From Fremontodendron californicum (Eukaryota; Streptophyta; Magnoliopsida; Malvales; Malvaceae), in contig JAULJL010000003.1 in the NCBI GenBank assembly GCA_030761205.1, forward strand, positions 30,572,123 to 30,636,122: a DNA stretch of 64,000 nucleotides, in the 5' to 3' direction. Positions 24,223 to 33,732 of the stretch are shown here, in pieces. The notes below the pieces were generated by a model. That model had not been told where the DNA came from and searched no databases. It worked only from the letters and a program-made list of their open reading frames with translations. Position 1 is the first letter of the stretch. Each line of letters starts with the position of its first letter. Made by a program: the position numbers and the translations under genes.

Positions 24223-25164
24223 ATGATGGAATTGAGCAATCTAACACTTGAAGAGTTGGTGGCATACATGAACATGGAGAATCAACAAGCCAATCTCACC
24301 TTCCCAGTTCAACAATTTGCCATGGGAGGATGTCAAGGCCATCAAGTGTTCCAAGACCAACAGTATGATCATTACTCAAACACTTACCATGATGGATGGT
24401 GGGATCATACTAATTATGGCTACTCGAAAAATTACCAAGAAGTAGATCCTTATGCCAATTACACTCATCCATCTAGATTTAATCAATCATGGTCTCAAGA
24501 ACCAGATCTTTTTCAGCCACTACATATGACTCAAAACTCAGGTACTTCTTTAGAAGATCTTGTCGATTCTCTTGTTACTAATACTTTGCAATTTCAACAG
24601 GAAACAAGGGCAAGTATCCAGAGTTTGGAAAGGCAAATGAGCCTATTGGCTAGTAGTATGGTGGTATGGGTAGCACAAAGATCTGAAGAACTCTCTGCCC
24701 AAACAATGATTAACCCAAAGGAGAATACTACTATTGTGACCTTGAGGAATGAGGAACAAGATGAGGATGAGACAAAATTAGAGATGAATTCTATTCTTGA
24801 GGATAATGAAGCCAATGATCCAAATAAGAGTATTTCGGCACCTGAGGTAACGTTTGAGATTCCAATTTTTACTAATGTTTCTTCTCCACCTTTTCCTAGT
24901 AGATTCGCAAAGTTCAAGGAGGATGAACATGAACAAGACACGCTGGAAACCTTAAACAGTTTGTTTGTGGATGTCATTCAACAAGTACCAAAAGATGCAC
25001 CATTCCTCGATGAGATATGCACCACCAAGGATGATGGAATAATACTTGTAATGGAGAATGCATCCACTGTTGTGCGAAGAAAGCTTCCTCTCAAACGCAT
25101 AAATTTGGGAAATTTCATGTATGAGCCTGACAAGCCTAAAAAGCCAAGAAGGGGTGTTGGTTAG
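24223..25164 (+). CDS. Gag-like ORF, 313 aa, C-terminal part of a Ty3/gypsy gag
   Basis: The start follows an A-rich stretch (ATGATGGAATTG). Residues 1-100 are Gln/Tyr/Asn-rich (LEELVAYMNMENQQANLTFP). From about residue 105 it resembles the distal gag of Athila-type elements: SGTSLEDLVDSLVTNTLQFQ, ETRASIQSLERQMSLLASSM, INPKENTTIVTLRNEEQDED, then PPFPSRFAKFKEDEHEQDTL. The normal gag matrix/capsid core and a CCHC zinc knuckle are absent, and it stops (KPRRGVG) before any protease. It is probably a structural or RNA-binding remnant. The inverted relative retains the same ORF with one internal stop, which argues the ORF is ancestral to this non-autonomous family. Confidence 0.75.
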   Translation: MMELSNLTLEELVAYMNMENQQANLTFPVQQFAMGGCQGHQVFQDQQYDHYSNTYHDGWWDHTNYGYSKNYQEVDPYANYTHPSRFNQSWSQEPDLFQPLHMTQNSGTSLEDLVDSLVTNTLQFQQETRASIQSLERQMSLLASSMVVWVAQRSEELSAQTMINPKENTTIVTLRNEEQDEDETKLEMNSILEDNEANDPNKSISAPEVTFEIPIFTNVSSPPFPSRFAKFKEDEHEQDTLETLNSLFVDVIQQVPKDAPFLDEICTTKDDGIILVMENASTVVRRKLPLKRINLGNFMYEPDKPKKPRRGVG

Positions 25165-25307
25165 ATTCAAAACACTAACTCAAGTGTTAATTGGGAAGGC
25201 AGCCCAATTAAAGATGAAATTGCCAACCTTCCATATTCAGATTTGCTTTCTCTTTCTTTTCCTTTTCCTTTTTCTTTTATTATTTTTATTGTTTTTATTT
25301 TTATTTC

Positions 25308-25560
25308 TTATGTTTCTTTGTTAATTGTGTTTACTGTTTTTAAGTTCATTTAGGCTGCATAAGTTTCTTTTGTTTAATAGTTCTTTTCTCTTACATATAA
25401 TTCTTGCATTGGGGGATAATAGCATTACATTAATGACAATGTAAGAATTATGTGTGGGGGGAAGAATTTAGGATTTTATTTAGAGTGTTTTGTTTTTGAG
25501 TCTTTTTATGTTGTTTTTCTTTCTGATCCTTGTTTTGAAAAACACTAGATGTAAATATAA
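25308..25560 (+). repeat. Diverged direct repeat flanking the captured cargo, left copy
   Basis: TAGTTCTTTTCTCTTACATA, GACAATGTAAGAATT and TGTGTGGGGGG recur in the same order at about 27556-27800, with visible divergence (perhaps a quarter of positions). The cargo-free relative has only one copy (near 35250-35460), matching the right-hand one better. The pair brackets the segment with the Cys-rich and LOG ORFs. Confidence 0.75.
25451..25466 (+). other. Internal polypurine-tract-like motif
   Basis: TGTGTGGGGGGAAGAA resembles the 3' PPT (AAGTGTGGGGGTG, 29273-29285). Related tracts sit at 27734-27750 and 28388-28408. Confidence 0.45.
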
Positions 25561-25702
25561 TTTTTTTTAACCCCGGTTAAATGGCGGATAACGGTACTCC
25601 GTGATTATTTAAATCGGTTCCATCAGCTACCCACAAAACTGATATTGTATATAAATTTCTCTTTCAATTTCTCTTTCATTTTTTTTTTCATTTTTTTTCA
25701 GG

Positions 25703-26239
25703 ATGGATGATATTCTCACAAGATTGCAGAAACGATTTCCTCCTTTTCCTCGAAATATTTTACTGAAGCTTTACCAAGTTCGATTTGAAAGATTAAGAAT
25801 GCTTATGCACAAAGGGATTCCTGGAGACATACGTTGGATAATTGAAGCCAAGGTACGTGAAGATGAATATCTTCCTGTTTTGCATTTACCAGGTACAGGT
25901 AGAAGCACTTTTGCAAAGAAGCGACGAGCAAAGCGCATGAGTTCAAATTGCCACAAATGTGCACGATGGACGTGTAACGGTAAATGTCGTTCTATTGGGA
26001 TTCCGTCCTCTAATCGAGATGATAAAATTGAATTCATTAAGGATGGACTGAGTAAGGAGAATTTGGGTAATATCCAACTTTCTCTTGAGACGCATCCTAG
26101 TGGAGACGTACAAAGAGAAATTCTTGATTTATGGCCGCAATTCCAAAGGGAATGGCAACATCTTGGGAATCTGATGTTAAAAGACCCTGTTTGCCAGCTT
26201 GTAAGAAAACTGGATGGGAAGCATATCCTCGACTCATAG
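25703..26239 (+). CDS. Unrecognised basic Cys-rich ORF, 178 aa, in the retrotransposon cargo
   Basis: An intact frame from ATGGATGATATT to TAG, preceded by a pyrimidine tract ending TTTTTTTTCAGG that also looks like a splice acceptor. A basic patch (residues 72-78, KKRRAKR) abuts a cysteine cluster C83-x2-C86-x4-C91-x3-C95 (CHKCARWTCNGKC), a plausible small zinc finger for nucleic-acid binding. The C-terminal half is helical-looking and ends KDPVCQLVRKLDGKHILDS. No signal peptide or membrane segment. It is not gag, protease or any pol domain, and the cargo-free relative at 31693-38727 lacks it. The basic patch plus finger is reminiscent of the cysteine-rich nucleic-acid-binding proteins of plant flexiviruses. 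That is only a resemblance in layout. Function unknown. Confidence 0.6.
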   Translation: MDDILTRLQKRFPPFPRNILLKLYQVRFERLRMLMHKGIPGDIRWIIEAKVREDEYLPVLHLPGTGRSTFAKKRRAKRMSSNCHKCARWTCNGKCRSIGIPSSNRDDKIEFIKDGLSKENLGNIQLSLETHPSGDVQREILDLWPQFQREWQHLGNLMLKDPVCQLVRKLDGKHILDS

Positions 26240-26602
26240 AAGGCGTTTAAGCCGTTTCTGGACGTAAAACCAGAGGAAGATGTGAGCCACAATCACAACT
26301 ACAATAAATGACTTCTCAGCTTTTGGTTTGATTTGCAATAACTTTATTTTGGTTTAATTTACGTGTTGTTCGATTTGTGTAACTATTCTCGTTTTTTTTT
26401 ATATTTGTCTTTTACGGTTGATTTTTTCTTCTCTTTTTGATTTTCTTCCTGAAATCACGCAAAAATCTTTTGTTAGGTTAACATTTTCTTCTGACAGTTC
26501 AGATACACTTTCGGCGACATTATTACTCTTGTCTGATTCACTACTGAGTCCTCTATATATTACACCATGTACTCATTCTCTTTCAGGCACTCGAAAAAAA
26601 AA
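26240..26602 (+). other. Spacer between the Cys-rich and LOG ORFs
   Basis: 363 bp, T-rich, without an ORF of note. CTATATATTA (26551-26560) could act as a TATA box about 45 bp upstream of the LOG start, and CTCTTTCAGGC (26578-26588) could be a splice acceptor. Either would help express the downstream ORF from a long transcript. Confidence 0.4.
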
Positions 26603-27250
26603 ATGGAAAGTACTTCATCCCAGCGCATTAAAAAAATTTGTGTCTTTGGAGGTGCTTATCCAGGAAAAAATAACATATTCGCTGATGAAGCCATAAGAGT
26701 TGGAGTAATACTTGCCCAACAAAAGATCCACTTGATTTATGGAGGCGGTAGTACGGGTTTAATGGGAGCAGTCGCTACAGCAGCACACGCCGGAGGAAGT
26801 CCAGTTCTAGGAATCGTGCCAAAACTATTCACAAGTTTTTGTGGACCTACCGTGGGTAAGGAAATACAAGTCTGGAGTGTCCCTGAACGGATAACAATCA
26901 TGTACCATTCTGCCGATGCATTCATTGCTTTACCAGGAGGTCTGGGTACATTGGAAGAAATAGCTTGCGTGGCTTCTTGGTCATCTTTGGTCACAAATAA
27001 GAAACCCATTGGTTTGCTTAATATTAATGGTTATTTTAGTAATTTGCTTTCATATTTAGATAATGCTGTGGATAATGGATTCATGTTTTCAGAGGCAAGG
27101 AGAACCATAATTTCTGCTACAACCATTGAAGATTTACTCAAAAAGCTCCAAGCTTATGAGTATTTATCTGCTACGGTTGTTTCGCAAACGCTCGGAAAAA
27201 GAAAAAGAGATATGGACGAGCAAGGAGTGGATTGCACTTTGTCTTTGTGA
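26603..27250 (+). CDS. LOG-like: LONELY GUY (LOG)-like cytokinin riboside 5'-monophosphate phosphoribohydrolase, intronless, in a retrotransposon
   Basis: 215 aa, the usual LOG length. It would release free cytokinin bases from cytokinin nucleotides in the cytosol. The family fold motifs are present in order: KKICVFGGAYPGK (residues 10-22), LIYGGGSTGLMGAVA (44-58), VLGIVPK (68-74), ADAFIALPGGLGTLEE (104-119, canonical PGGxGTxxE), then KKPIGLLNINGYFSNLLSYL (133-152). Arg96 and Glu119 occupy the positions of the two essential residues and keep their 23-residue spacing. The Lys normally after that Arg is Ile. The C-terminus adds a basic KRKRD. Plant LOG genes normally contain several introns and this ORF has none, so capture of a spliced mRNA is likely. 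An upstream in-frame ATG (26567) would add 12 residues, but the start at 26603 matches family length. No stops or frameshifts. Confidence 0.9.
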   Translation: MESTSSQRIKKICVFGGAYPGKNNIFADEAIRVGVILAQQKIHLIYGGGSTGLMGAVATAAHAGGSPVLGIVPKLFTSFCGPTVGKEIQVWSVPERITIMYHSADAFIALPGGLGTLEEIACVASWSSLVTNKKPIGLLNINGYFSNLLSYLDNAVDNGFMFSEARRTIISATTIEDLLKKLQAYEYLSATVVSQTLGKRKRDMDEQGVDCTLSL

Positions 27251-27337
27251 CATTATCTAACATTTTGTTTGTTGTGTCTCAGTTATAATAAGTGGTTAGC
27301 AACCTCTACAGGTAATATCTCCTAAATTTTACCTTCT

Positions 27338-27557
27338 TAAAAAAAAAAAAAGTTTGTTGTGTTTTAAGCAATTTAGAAGTATTCATTCTGAACAAGGTCT
27401 GAGTAAGGGAGACTTGAGACATACCTTGTCAGTTTGATTTCTTCTTTTCAAAAAAAAAAAAAAAAGAGTTTGTTGTGTTTTAAGCAATTTAGAAGTATTC
27501 ATTCTGAACAAGGTCTGAGTAAGGGAGACTTGAGACATACCTTGTCAGTTTGATTTT
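27338..27557 (+). repeat. 116-bp tandem duplication with A-tracts downstream of LOG
   Basis: AGTTTGTTGTGTTTTAAGCA starts at 27351 and 27467. Each copy is preceded by a run of 12-16 A residues and ends GTCAGTTTGATTT. The A-tracts after the LOG 3' region could be relics of a poly(A) tail from an RNA-mediated capture. Confidence 0.85.
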
Positions 27558-29272
27558 AATCTTTTTATGTTTACTTGTTAATTTTTGTTTAGTATTTTAG
27601 GATTATTTAGGTTGCATGAGTTTGTTTTGTTTTGAGTCTAGTTATTCCTATTCTTATGTTATTAGTTCTTTTCTCTTACACATGATTCTTTCATTTGGGT
27701 TAATAGACTTACATTGAGGACAATGTAAGAATTAAGTGTGGGGGGAATGATTTAGGATTTCTTTTATTTTTGTCTACTATTTTTTTTTATGAGTCTTTAT
27801 TATTATTATTATTTTTTAGTGTGTTTTAGTTCCTTTTTAATACAATGATGAGATATGAATTGCATAAGTCTAAAACATATTTATTAGTGAGAAGATTTTC
27901 ATGAGAATTGAGCTTGATGTCAACCTTTTTATGAGCCAATGTTAATATGATATGTTGATTGAGAAAGAAGCATGTTTAGACTTAATCTGACTTGTATAAT
28001 CATTCTTGTGAGTTTTTGAGCCTAAAATGATTGATGCATTATACAAATCAATCTAATTTCTTTCTTGAGTGCTCTTATGATTACATGATTCTCTAGAACT
28101 TGCTTTAAACCGTTTGAGACTATATTGATGCATGTGACAACATGAATATGATAGAGGCATTAGGATTTTTAGCCAGGGTCAAACAACCATCCCTTATTGA
28201 TGTTCCAAGAGAACACACCCTTAGTGAACCAATTTGAGCCTACATTGAATAAGCTATCTCTTTGGTAACCATAACTTGTCCCTAACCTAAATATACTTAT
28301 ATCTTTACCTTTGTTCCAAAGATGAATTAGCATGATTTGAGACAAGTTGCAAAGACAAGGGATATTTTTTGGTTAGAAACAAGAAATAAGTGTGGGGGGA
28401 AAAGAAAAGAAAAGTCAAGAGAAAAAGAAATGGAATACTGGCAAATACATTCCTATGTAAAAAAAAAAAATATGAATCATCTCTTGAATTTGTGGAAAAA
28501 GAAAAAGATGTTACAAAGTCGTTTAGAATGAAGAAAAGGCCCAACATGAATATCCGGCCTCGGTGACTATGTACTTGTAAAGAGTTTTGAGAAGTTTCTT
28601 TGTATGATCTTTTTATGTCTCTAAACTTTATGAACTCTTTGGAACCTTTGTGATATCTTTATCCTTTTGTTCTTCAACCACATTACAAACCCCTTGGCCC
28701 CATTACAACCTTGATTAAATACCTCTTGATTCATGAAGTTGTATGATCTAAATAGTGGAGAATAGGTGGACAAGCAAGAATATGGTAGAACTGTTTTCAT
28801 GAGATTGATTGAGTGTAAACACTTCACCACTACTTTAAAGAGTGAAAATCATGAGGGTATCCCATGTGAGAAGTTGAGATTAAATTTGAACATGCAATAT
28901 TTTGATTGAGATATGTTATGCTAATATTGGCTTAACTCAAACAATTTACATTCAAGCATGATTTTTTGTGAAATTCTTCATGCTATTGATTAGTTTATAA
29001 GACTTGTTCAAATATTGTCTCTAATTTGTATTGAAAGGATTAGGAGTAAATATTTTTAGTATATGCAGTTTATTTATATTTTAGTTTTTCAATGTTTGTG
29101 GGTATCGTTCTAGTAAACCCTCACGAGACTAAACTCGTCCACTAGGGACACCTAGGGGTTTAAAGGCTTGTGTCACATGCTAAGTGCCACCGTGATTTCC
29201 TACGAAAATGGATTAGATTAGATTTTCTTATTTTATTTTTATTGAGTCGTTGCTAGGGACTAGCAACAATCT
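27558..29272 (+). other. 3' internal region of the LOG-carrying retrotransposon
   Basis: Non-coding. It includes the right copy of the cargo-flanking repeat (about 27556-27800) and purine tracts at 27734 and 28388. It is colinear with 33750-35460 of the inverted relative. No protein is recognised. Confidence 0.7.
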
Positions 29273-29285
29273 AAGTGTGGGGGTG
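29273..29285 (+). other. Polypurine tract before the 3' LTR
   Basis: AAGTGTGGGGGTG immediately precedes the LTR start TGATAACTCG and should prime plus-strand DNA synthesis. Confidence 0.75.
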
Positions 29286-31350
29286 TGATAACTCGTATAA
29301 TTATATAGTTTTTAGTTATGTTTTATTATTGTTTTGTGTCAAATACGAGTTATTATTGTTTAGTCTAATTGTGTTTATGATCTTTTATATTTTTATGTAA
29401 TTTGGTGTTTTTCACAAGTTTCTTTGAGTGATTTCAGATTAATAGAATTAAGGGCAAATCCAGTTCAGTTCCAGTTCCGACACCTTTTGCCATATCAGCT
29501 ATATCTGGAGTTTCACTGAAGAAATAAGGCTGAAATTTTAACCGTGCAAATTTAAGAGGCATATCTATCTTTTTCATGTTCTACACTTCTTGAAACGGAG
29601 TCGTTTTCCCTAGCGAAATCAACCATCAAGTTGGCTGATGTGCAATGACGTCTGTCCTGAGCAGTTTTCGCATTTTGACCATATCGTCCGATACACATCA
29701 GAAAATGAGCTGATTCCAACGGCTATGGATCACTAACTGATCGGGGAACATTTGTCTAGAAGACCATGTGATAAGATAAAGCCTCCAATATTGAAGAAAT
29801 CGACCATCAAGTTGGCTGATGTGCAATGACGTCTGTGCTGACCTGTTTTCGTATTTTGCCCATATCTTCTTCTCCACATCATCAAATGAGCTGATTCCAA
29901 TGGCTATGGATCAGTAACTGATAGGGTAACATTTTTCTAGAAGACCATGTGATCAGATAGGGCCTGCAAAATTGACAAAATTGACCATCAAGTTGGCTGA
30001 TCAAAATCGTCATGTATGACGAAAATTGTTAGAAAATGCACCCACCTATTATACCTACCTTTGAAATTTGTAAAGCTTGTCTCTTGTCATTTAGCCCTCC
30101 AAAATGTGTATAAATAGAGGGCCTTGGATGATTGTAAGGGATCATATTGTACATTGGTAGGATATTAGCCATTGTAATAAAATTCTCTAAGTTTTCTTCT
30201 TCTTTCTTTTCTCTAGTTTTCTTTTTCTTTAGAAAGATCAAGAGGTTGGATAATTAATATTCTTCTTCTTCTTCTTCTTTCTTTCTTTTATTTTCTTCTT
30301 AGATTCTATTTAATTTTATGTTTATAATGCCTATGCTAGGCTAAACTTCTATTTGGTTAAGGGTGATTTCAAAGCCCTAGACATGTTTTGTGATTGATTT
30401 TCAGATTCTATCTATCATTAATTTTCTATCAAAGTTGCTTATGTTCTTCTACAAGAATTGTTCATGATGTTGTCTTGATTTATTTAGGTGTACAACTAGA
30501 TAGATCTTGATAATTATCTATTGCTAGTTTAGGAGTCTTGATCCGTGTAATTGTCTTGATTTCCTATTCATAAGTGGCAATTTGTGATTAATGATTATGG
30601 TCAAGTTTTCAATAATTGCAAAGTGGAACATAACCTAAGTTGAACAATCCGAGCTTATGTGTTTGTTGCTTAGATCAACCTATCTTTCTCATCATAAAGC
30701 TGCCATTAAATTGAACTTAGAGAGCTTATTCTAGGTTGTTTGATGGTTAGAGATTAAATAGAGAGCTTGTTCTATTTAACGACAAACTAAGGAAAGATTG
30801 GGATAACAGAGCTTGTTGTTATCTACGGTTGTTAACTTTGATAGTTGGTTAATGTTGATAGATATGAAAATGATTCTTAATGATGTCTAGTGGTGGAGAA
30901 TGAAACCTTAACCATATTTTTCATATTTGATTCTTCTTACTTACTTGTTTTCTTACTTTTCTAGTTTGCTTATTTTTAAAAGTATATTTATTTTTATTGG
31001 CTGGTTATACCGCCTAATTTGTATATTAACTTTGTTTTATTTTTATTGGCTGGTTATACCGCCTAATTTAGTATATATATTTTTATTGGCTGGTTATACC
31101 GCCTAATTTAGTATATATATTTTTATTGGCTGGTTATACCGCCTTGCATCTTATTCTTATTATTTACTTTAGTTTAAATCTGGCTTCAAAAACCCCTTTT
31201 CTTTTATTGTTTTCTTTGAACGTAAGTTATAAACTAATAACTCATAGACTAAAACCCAATCCCTGAGGACTCGACCCTTGCTAATCATTATACTTACAAT
31301 TGATCTTTTTAGTGCAAGGTTAAATAAGATACACTCTTTTGGGTGCATCA
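29286..31350 (+). repeat. 3' LTR of the LOG-carrying retrotransposon
   Basis: Same 2065-bp length as the 5' LTR with about four substitutions seen by eye (for example AGAAAATGAG here against AGCAAATGAG). TATA box at 30109-30117. Confidence 0.95.
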
Positions 31351-31355
31351 GGTAT

Positions 31356-31583
31356 GCTGAAACATACCGATATCGATACATATCAATATAAAAAAAAGAT
31401 ACGTCCATCGATACAGTATTAATTACTTTAATAAATATAAAAAAAAAACTAAAATTGATTTTTTATCGTTTTTTACCGATTCATTAAAAGTTAAATTTTA
31501 GAACACATATCGGGCATCCAATTCACAATTAAATCTTTTTAACCATGATCCAATCCAAAATTTTCAACAACGTCTATCATTAT
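31356..31583. other. Remainder of the pre-insertion intergenic repeat
   Basis: It continues the CCGATAC/TATCGATAC-rich repeat broken at 22013. AT-rich, no ORF. Confidence 0.6.
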
Positions 31584-31692
31584 TGATGTGAACCCTTGGG
31601 GTTAAACCCTTTGAACCCACTAACAAATTGAAATATCCTAACCCCAAGAAAGCCAAGATTCAGGCAAAGAAAACTTAAACCCTTAGAAAGCC

Positions 31693-33732
31693 TGATGCAC
31701 CCAAAAGAGTGTATCTTATTTAACCTTGCACTAAAAAGATAAATTGTAAGTATAGTAGTTAGCAAGGGTCGAGTCCTCAGGGATTGGGTTTTAGTTTATA
31801 AGTTAATAGTTTAAAACTTAAATTCAAGAACAATAAAAGAAAAGGGGTTTTTGAAGCCAGATTTAAACTAAAGTAAATAATAAGAATAAGATGCAAGGCG
31901 GTATAACCAGCCAATAAAAATATATATACTAAATTAGGCGGTATAACCAGCCAATAAAAATATATATACTAAATTAGGCGGTATAACCAGCCAATAAAAA
32001 TAAAACAAAGTTAATATACAAATTAGGCGGTATAACCAGCCAATAAAAATAAATATAAAAAATAAGCAAACTAAAAGTAAGAAAACAAGTAAGTAAGAAG
32101 AATCAAATATGAAAAATATGGTTAAGGTTTCATTCTCCACCACTAGACATCATTAAGAATCAATTTCAGATCTATCAATATCAACCAACTATCAAAGTTA
32201 ACAACCGTAGATAACAACAAGCTCTGTTACCCCAATCTTTCCTTAGTTTGTCGTTAAATAGAACAAGCTCTCTATTTAATCTCTAACCATTAAACAACCT
32301 AGAATAAGCTCTCTAAATTCAATTTAATGGCAGCTTTATGATGAGAAAGATAGGTTGATCTAAGCAACAAACACATAAGCTCGGATTGTTCAACTTAGGT
32401 TATGTTCCACTTTGCAATTATTGAAAACTTGACCATAATCATTAATCACAAATTGCCACTTATGAATAGGAAATCAAGACAATTACACGGATCAAGACTC
32501 CTAAACTAGCAATAGATAATTATCAAGATCTATCTAGTTGTACACCTAAATAAATCAAGACAACATCATGAACAATTCTTTTAGAAGAACATAAGCAACT
32601 TTGATAGAAAATTAATGATAGATAGAATCTGAAAATTAATCACAAAACATGTCTAGGGCTTTGAAATCACCCTTAACCAAATAGAAGTTTAGCCTAGCAT
32701 AGGCATTGTAAACATAAACATAAAATTAAAGAAAATCTAAGAAGAAAATAAAAGAAAGAAAGAAGAAGAGGAAGAATATTAATTATCCAACCTCTTGCTC
32801 TCTCTAAAGAAAAAGAAAACTAGAGAAAAGAAAGAAAACTAGAGAAAAGAAAGAAGAAGAAAACTTAGAGAATTTTATTAAAATGGCTAATATCCTACCT
32901 ATGTACAATATATCCCTTACAATCATCCAAGGCCCTCTATTTATACACATTTTGGAGGGCTAAATGACAAGAGACAAGCTTTACAAATTTCAAAGGTAGG
33001 TATATGACGATTTTGATCAGCCAACTTGATGGTCGATTTCGTCAATATTGGAGGCCTGATCTGATCACATGGTCTTCTAGAAAAAGGTTCCCCTATCAGT
33101 TACGGAACCATAGCCGTTGGAATCAGCTCATTTTCTGATGTGGTTAAGCATATATGGGCAAAATACGAAAACATGTCAGCACAGACGTCATTGCACATCA
33201 GCCACCTTGATGGTCGATTTCTTCAATATTGGAGGCCTGATCTGATCACATGGTCTTCTAGACAAAGGTTCCCCTATCAGTTACGGAACCATAGCCGTTG
33301 GAATCAGCTCATTTGCTGATGTGGATAAGAAGATATGGGCATAATACGAAAACATGTCAGCACAGACGTCATTGCACATCAGCCAACTTGATGGTCGATT
33401 TCGCTAGGGAAAACGACTCCGTTTTAAGAAGTGTAAAACATGAAAAAGATATATATGCCTCTTAGCTTTGCATGGCTACAAAATTCAGCCTTATTGCTTC
33501 AGTGAAACTCGAGATATAGCTGATATGGCAAAAGGTGTCGGAACTGAAACTGAACTGGATTTGCCCTTAATTCTAGTAATCTGAAATCACTCAAAGAAAC
33601 TTGTGAAAAACACCAAAATACATAAAAATATAAAAGATCATAAACACAATTAGACTAAACAATAATAACTCGTATTTGACACAAAACATTAATAAAACAT
33701 AACTAAAAACTATATAATTATACGAGTTATCA
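31693..33732 (-). repeat. 3' LTR of the cargo-free element
   Basis: TG...CA bounded. It has the same four TTATACCGCC/GGCGGTATAA repeats and duplicated ~180-bp unit as the LOG carrier's LTR, but with many small differences from it. Confidence 0.93.

Larger units (their letters stand above)
22014..31350 (+). mobile_element. Young non-autonomous LTR retrotransposon (Ty3/gypsy, Athila-like) carrying a LOG gene
   Basis: Complete element: 5-bp target duplication GGTAT (22009-22013 and 31351-31355), two 2065-bp LTRs (22014-24078 and 29286-31350), PBS TGGCGCCGTTGCCGGGGA right after the 5' LTR, and a purine tract before the 3' LTR. I count about four mismatches between the LTRs by eye, so insertion is very recent. 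The interior encodes a gag-like ORF (24223-25164), a Cys-rich ORF (25703-26239) and a LOG ORF (26603-27250). There is no protease, reverse transcriptase, RNase H or integrase, so it would need proteins in trans. A cargo-free relative lies inverted at 31693-38727. Confidence 0.93.

Noticed and set aside
26737..27009. 90-aa minus-strand ORF inside LOG
   Set aside because: Antisense frame of the LOG coding sequence, with Pro/Ala composition caused by that overlap.
26603..27250. Bacterial contamination as source of the LOG ORF
   Set aside because: It is continuous with plant LTR retrotransposon sequence on both sides, within one target duplication.
31580..31765. 61-aa minus-strand ORF beginning in the 3' LTR of the cargo-free element
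   Set aside because: It runs across the solo-LTR/retrotransposon junction and has no counterpart at the equivalent site of the other LTRs.
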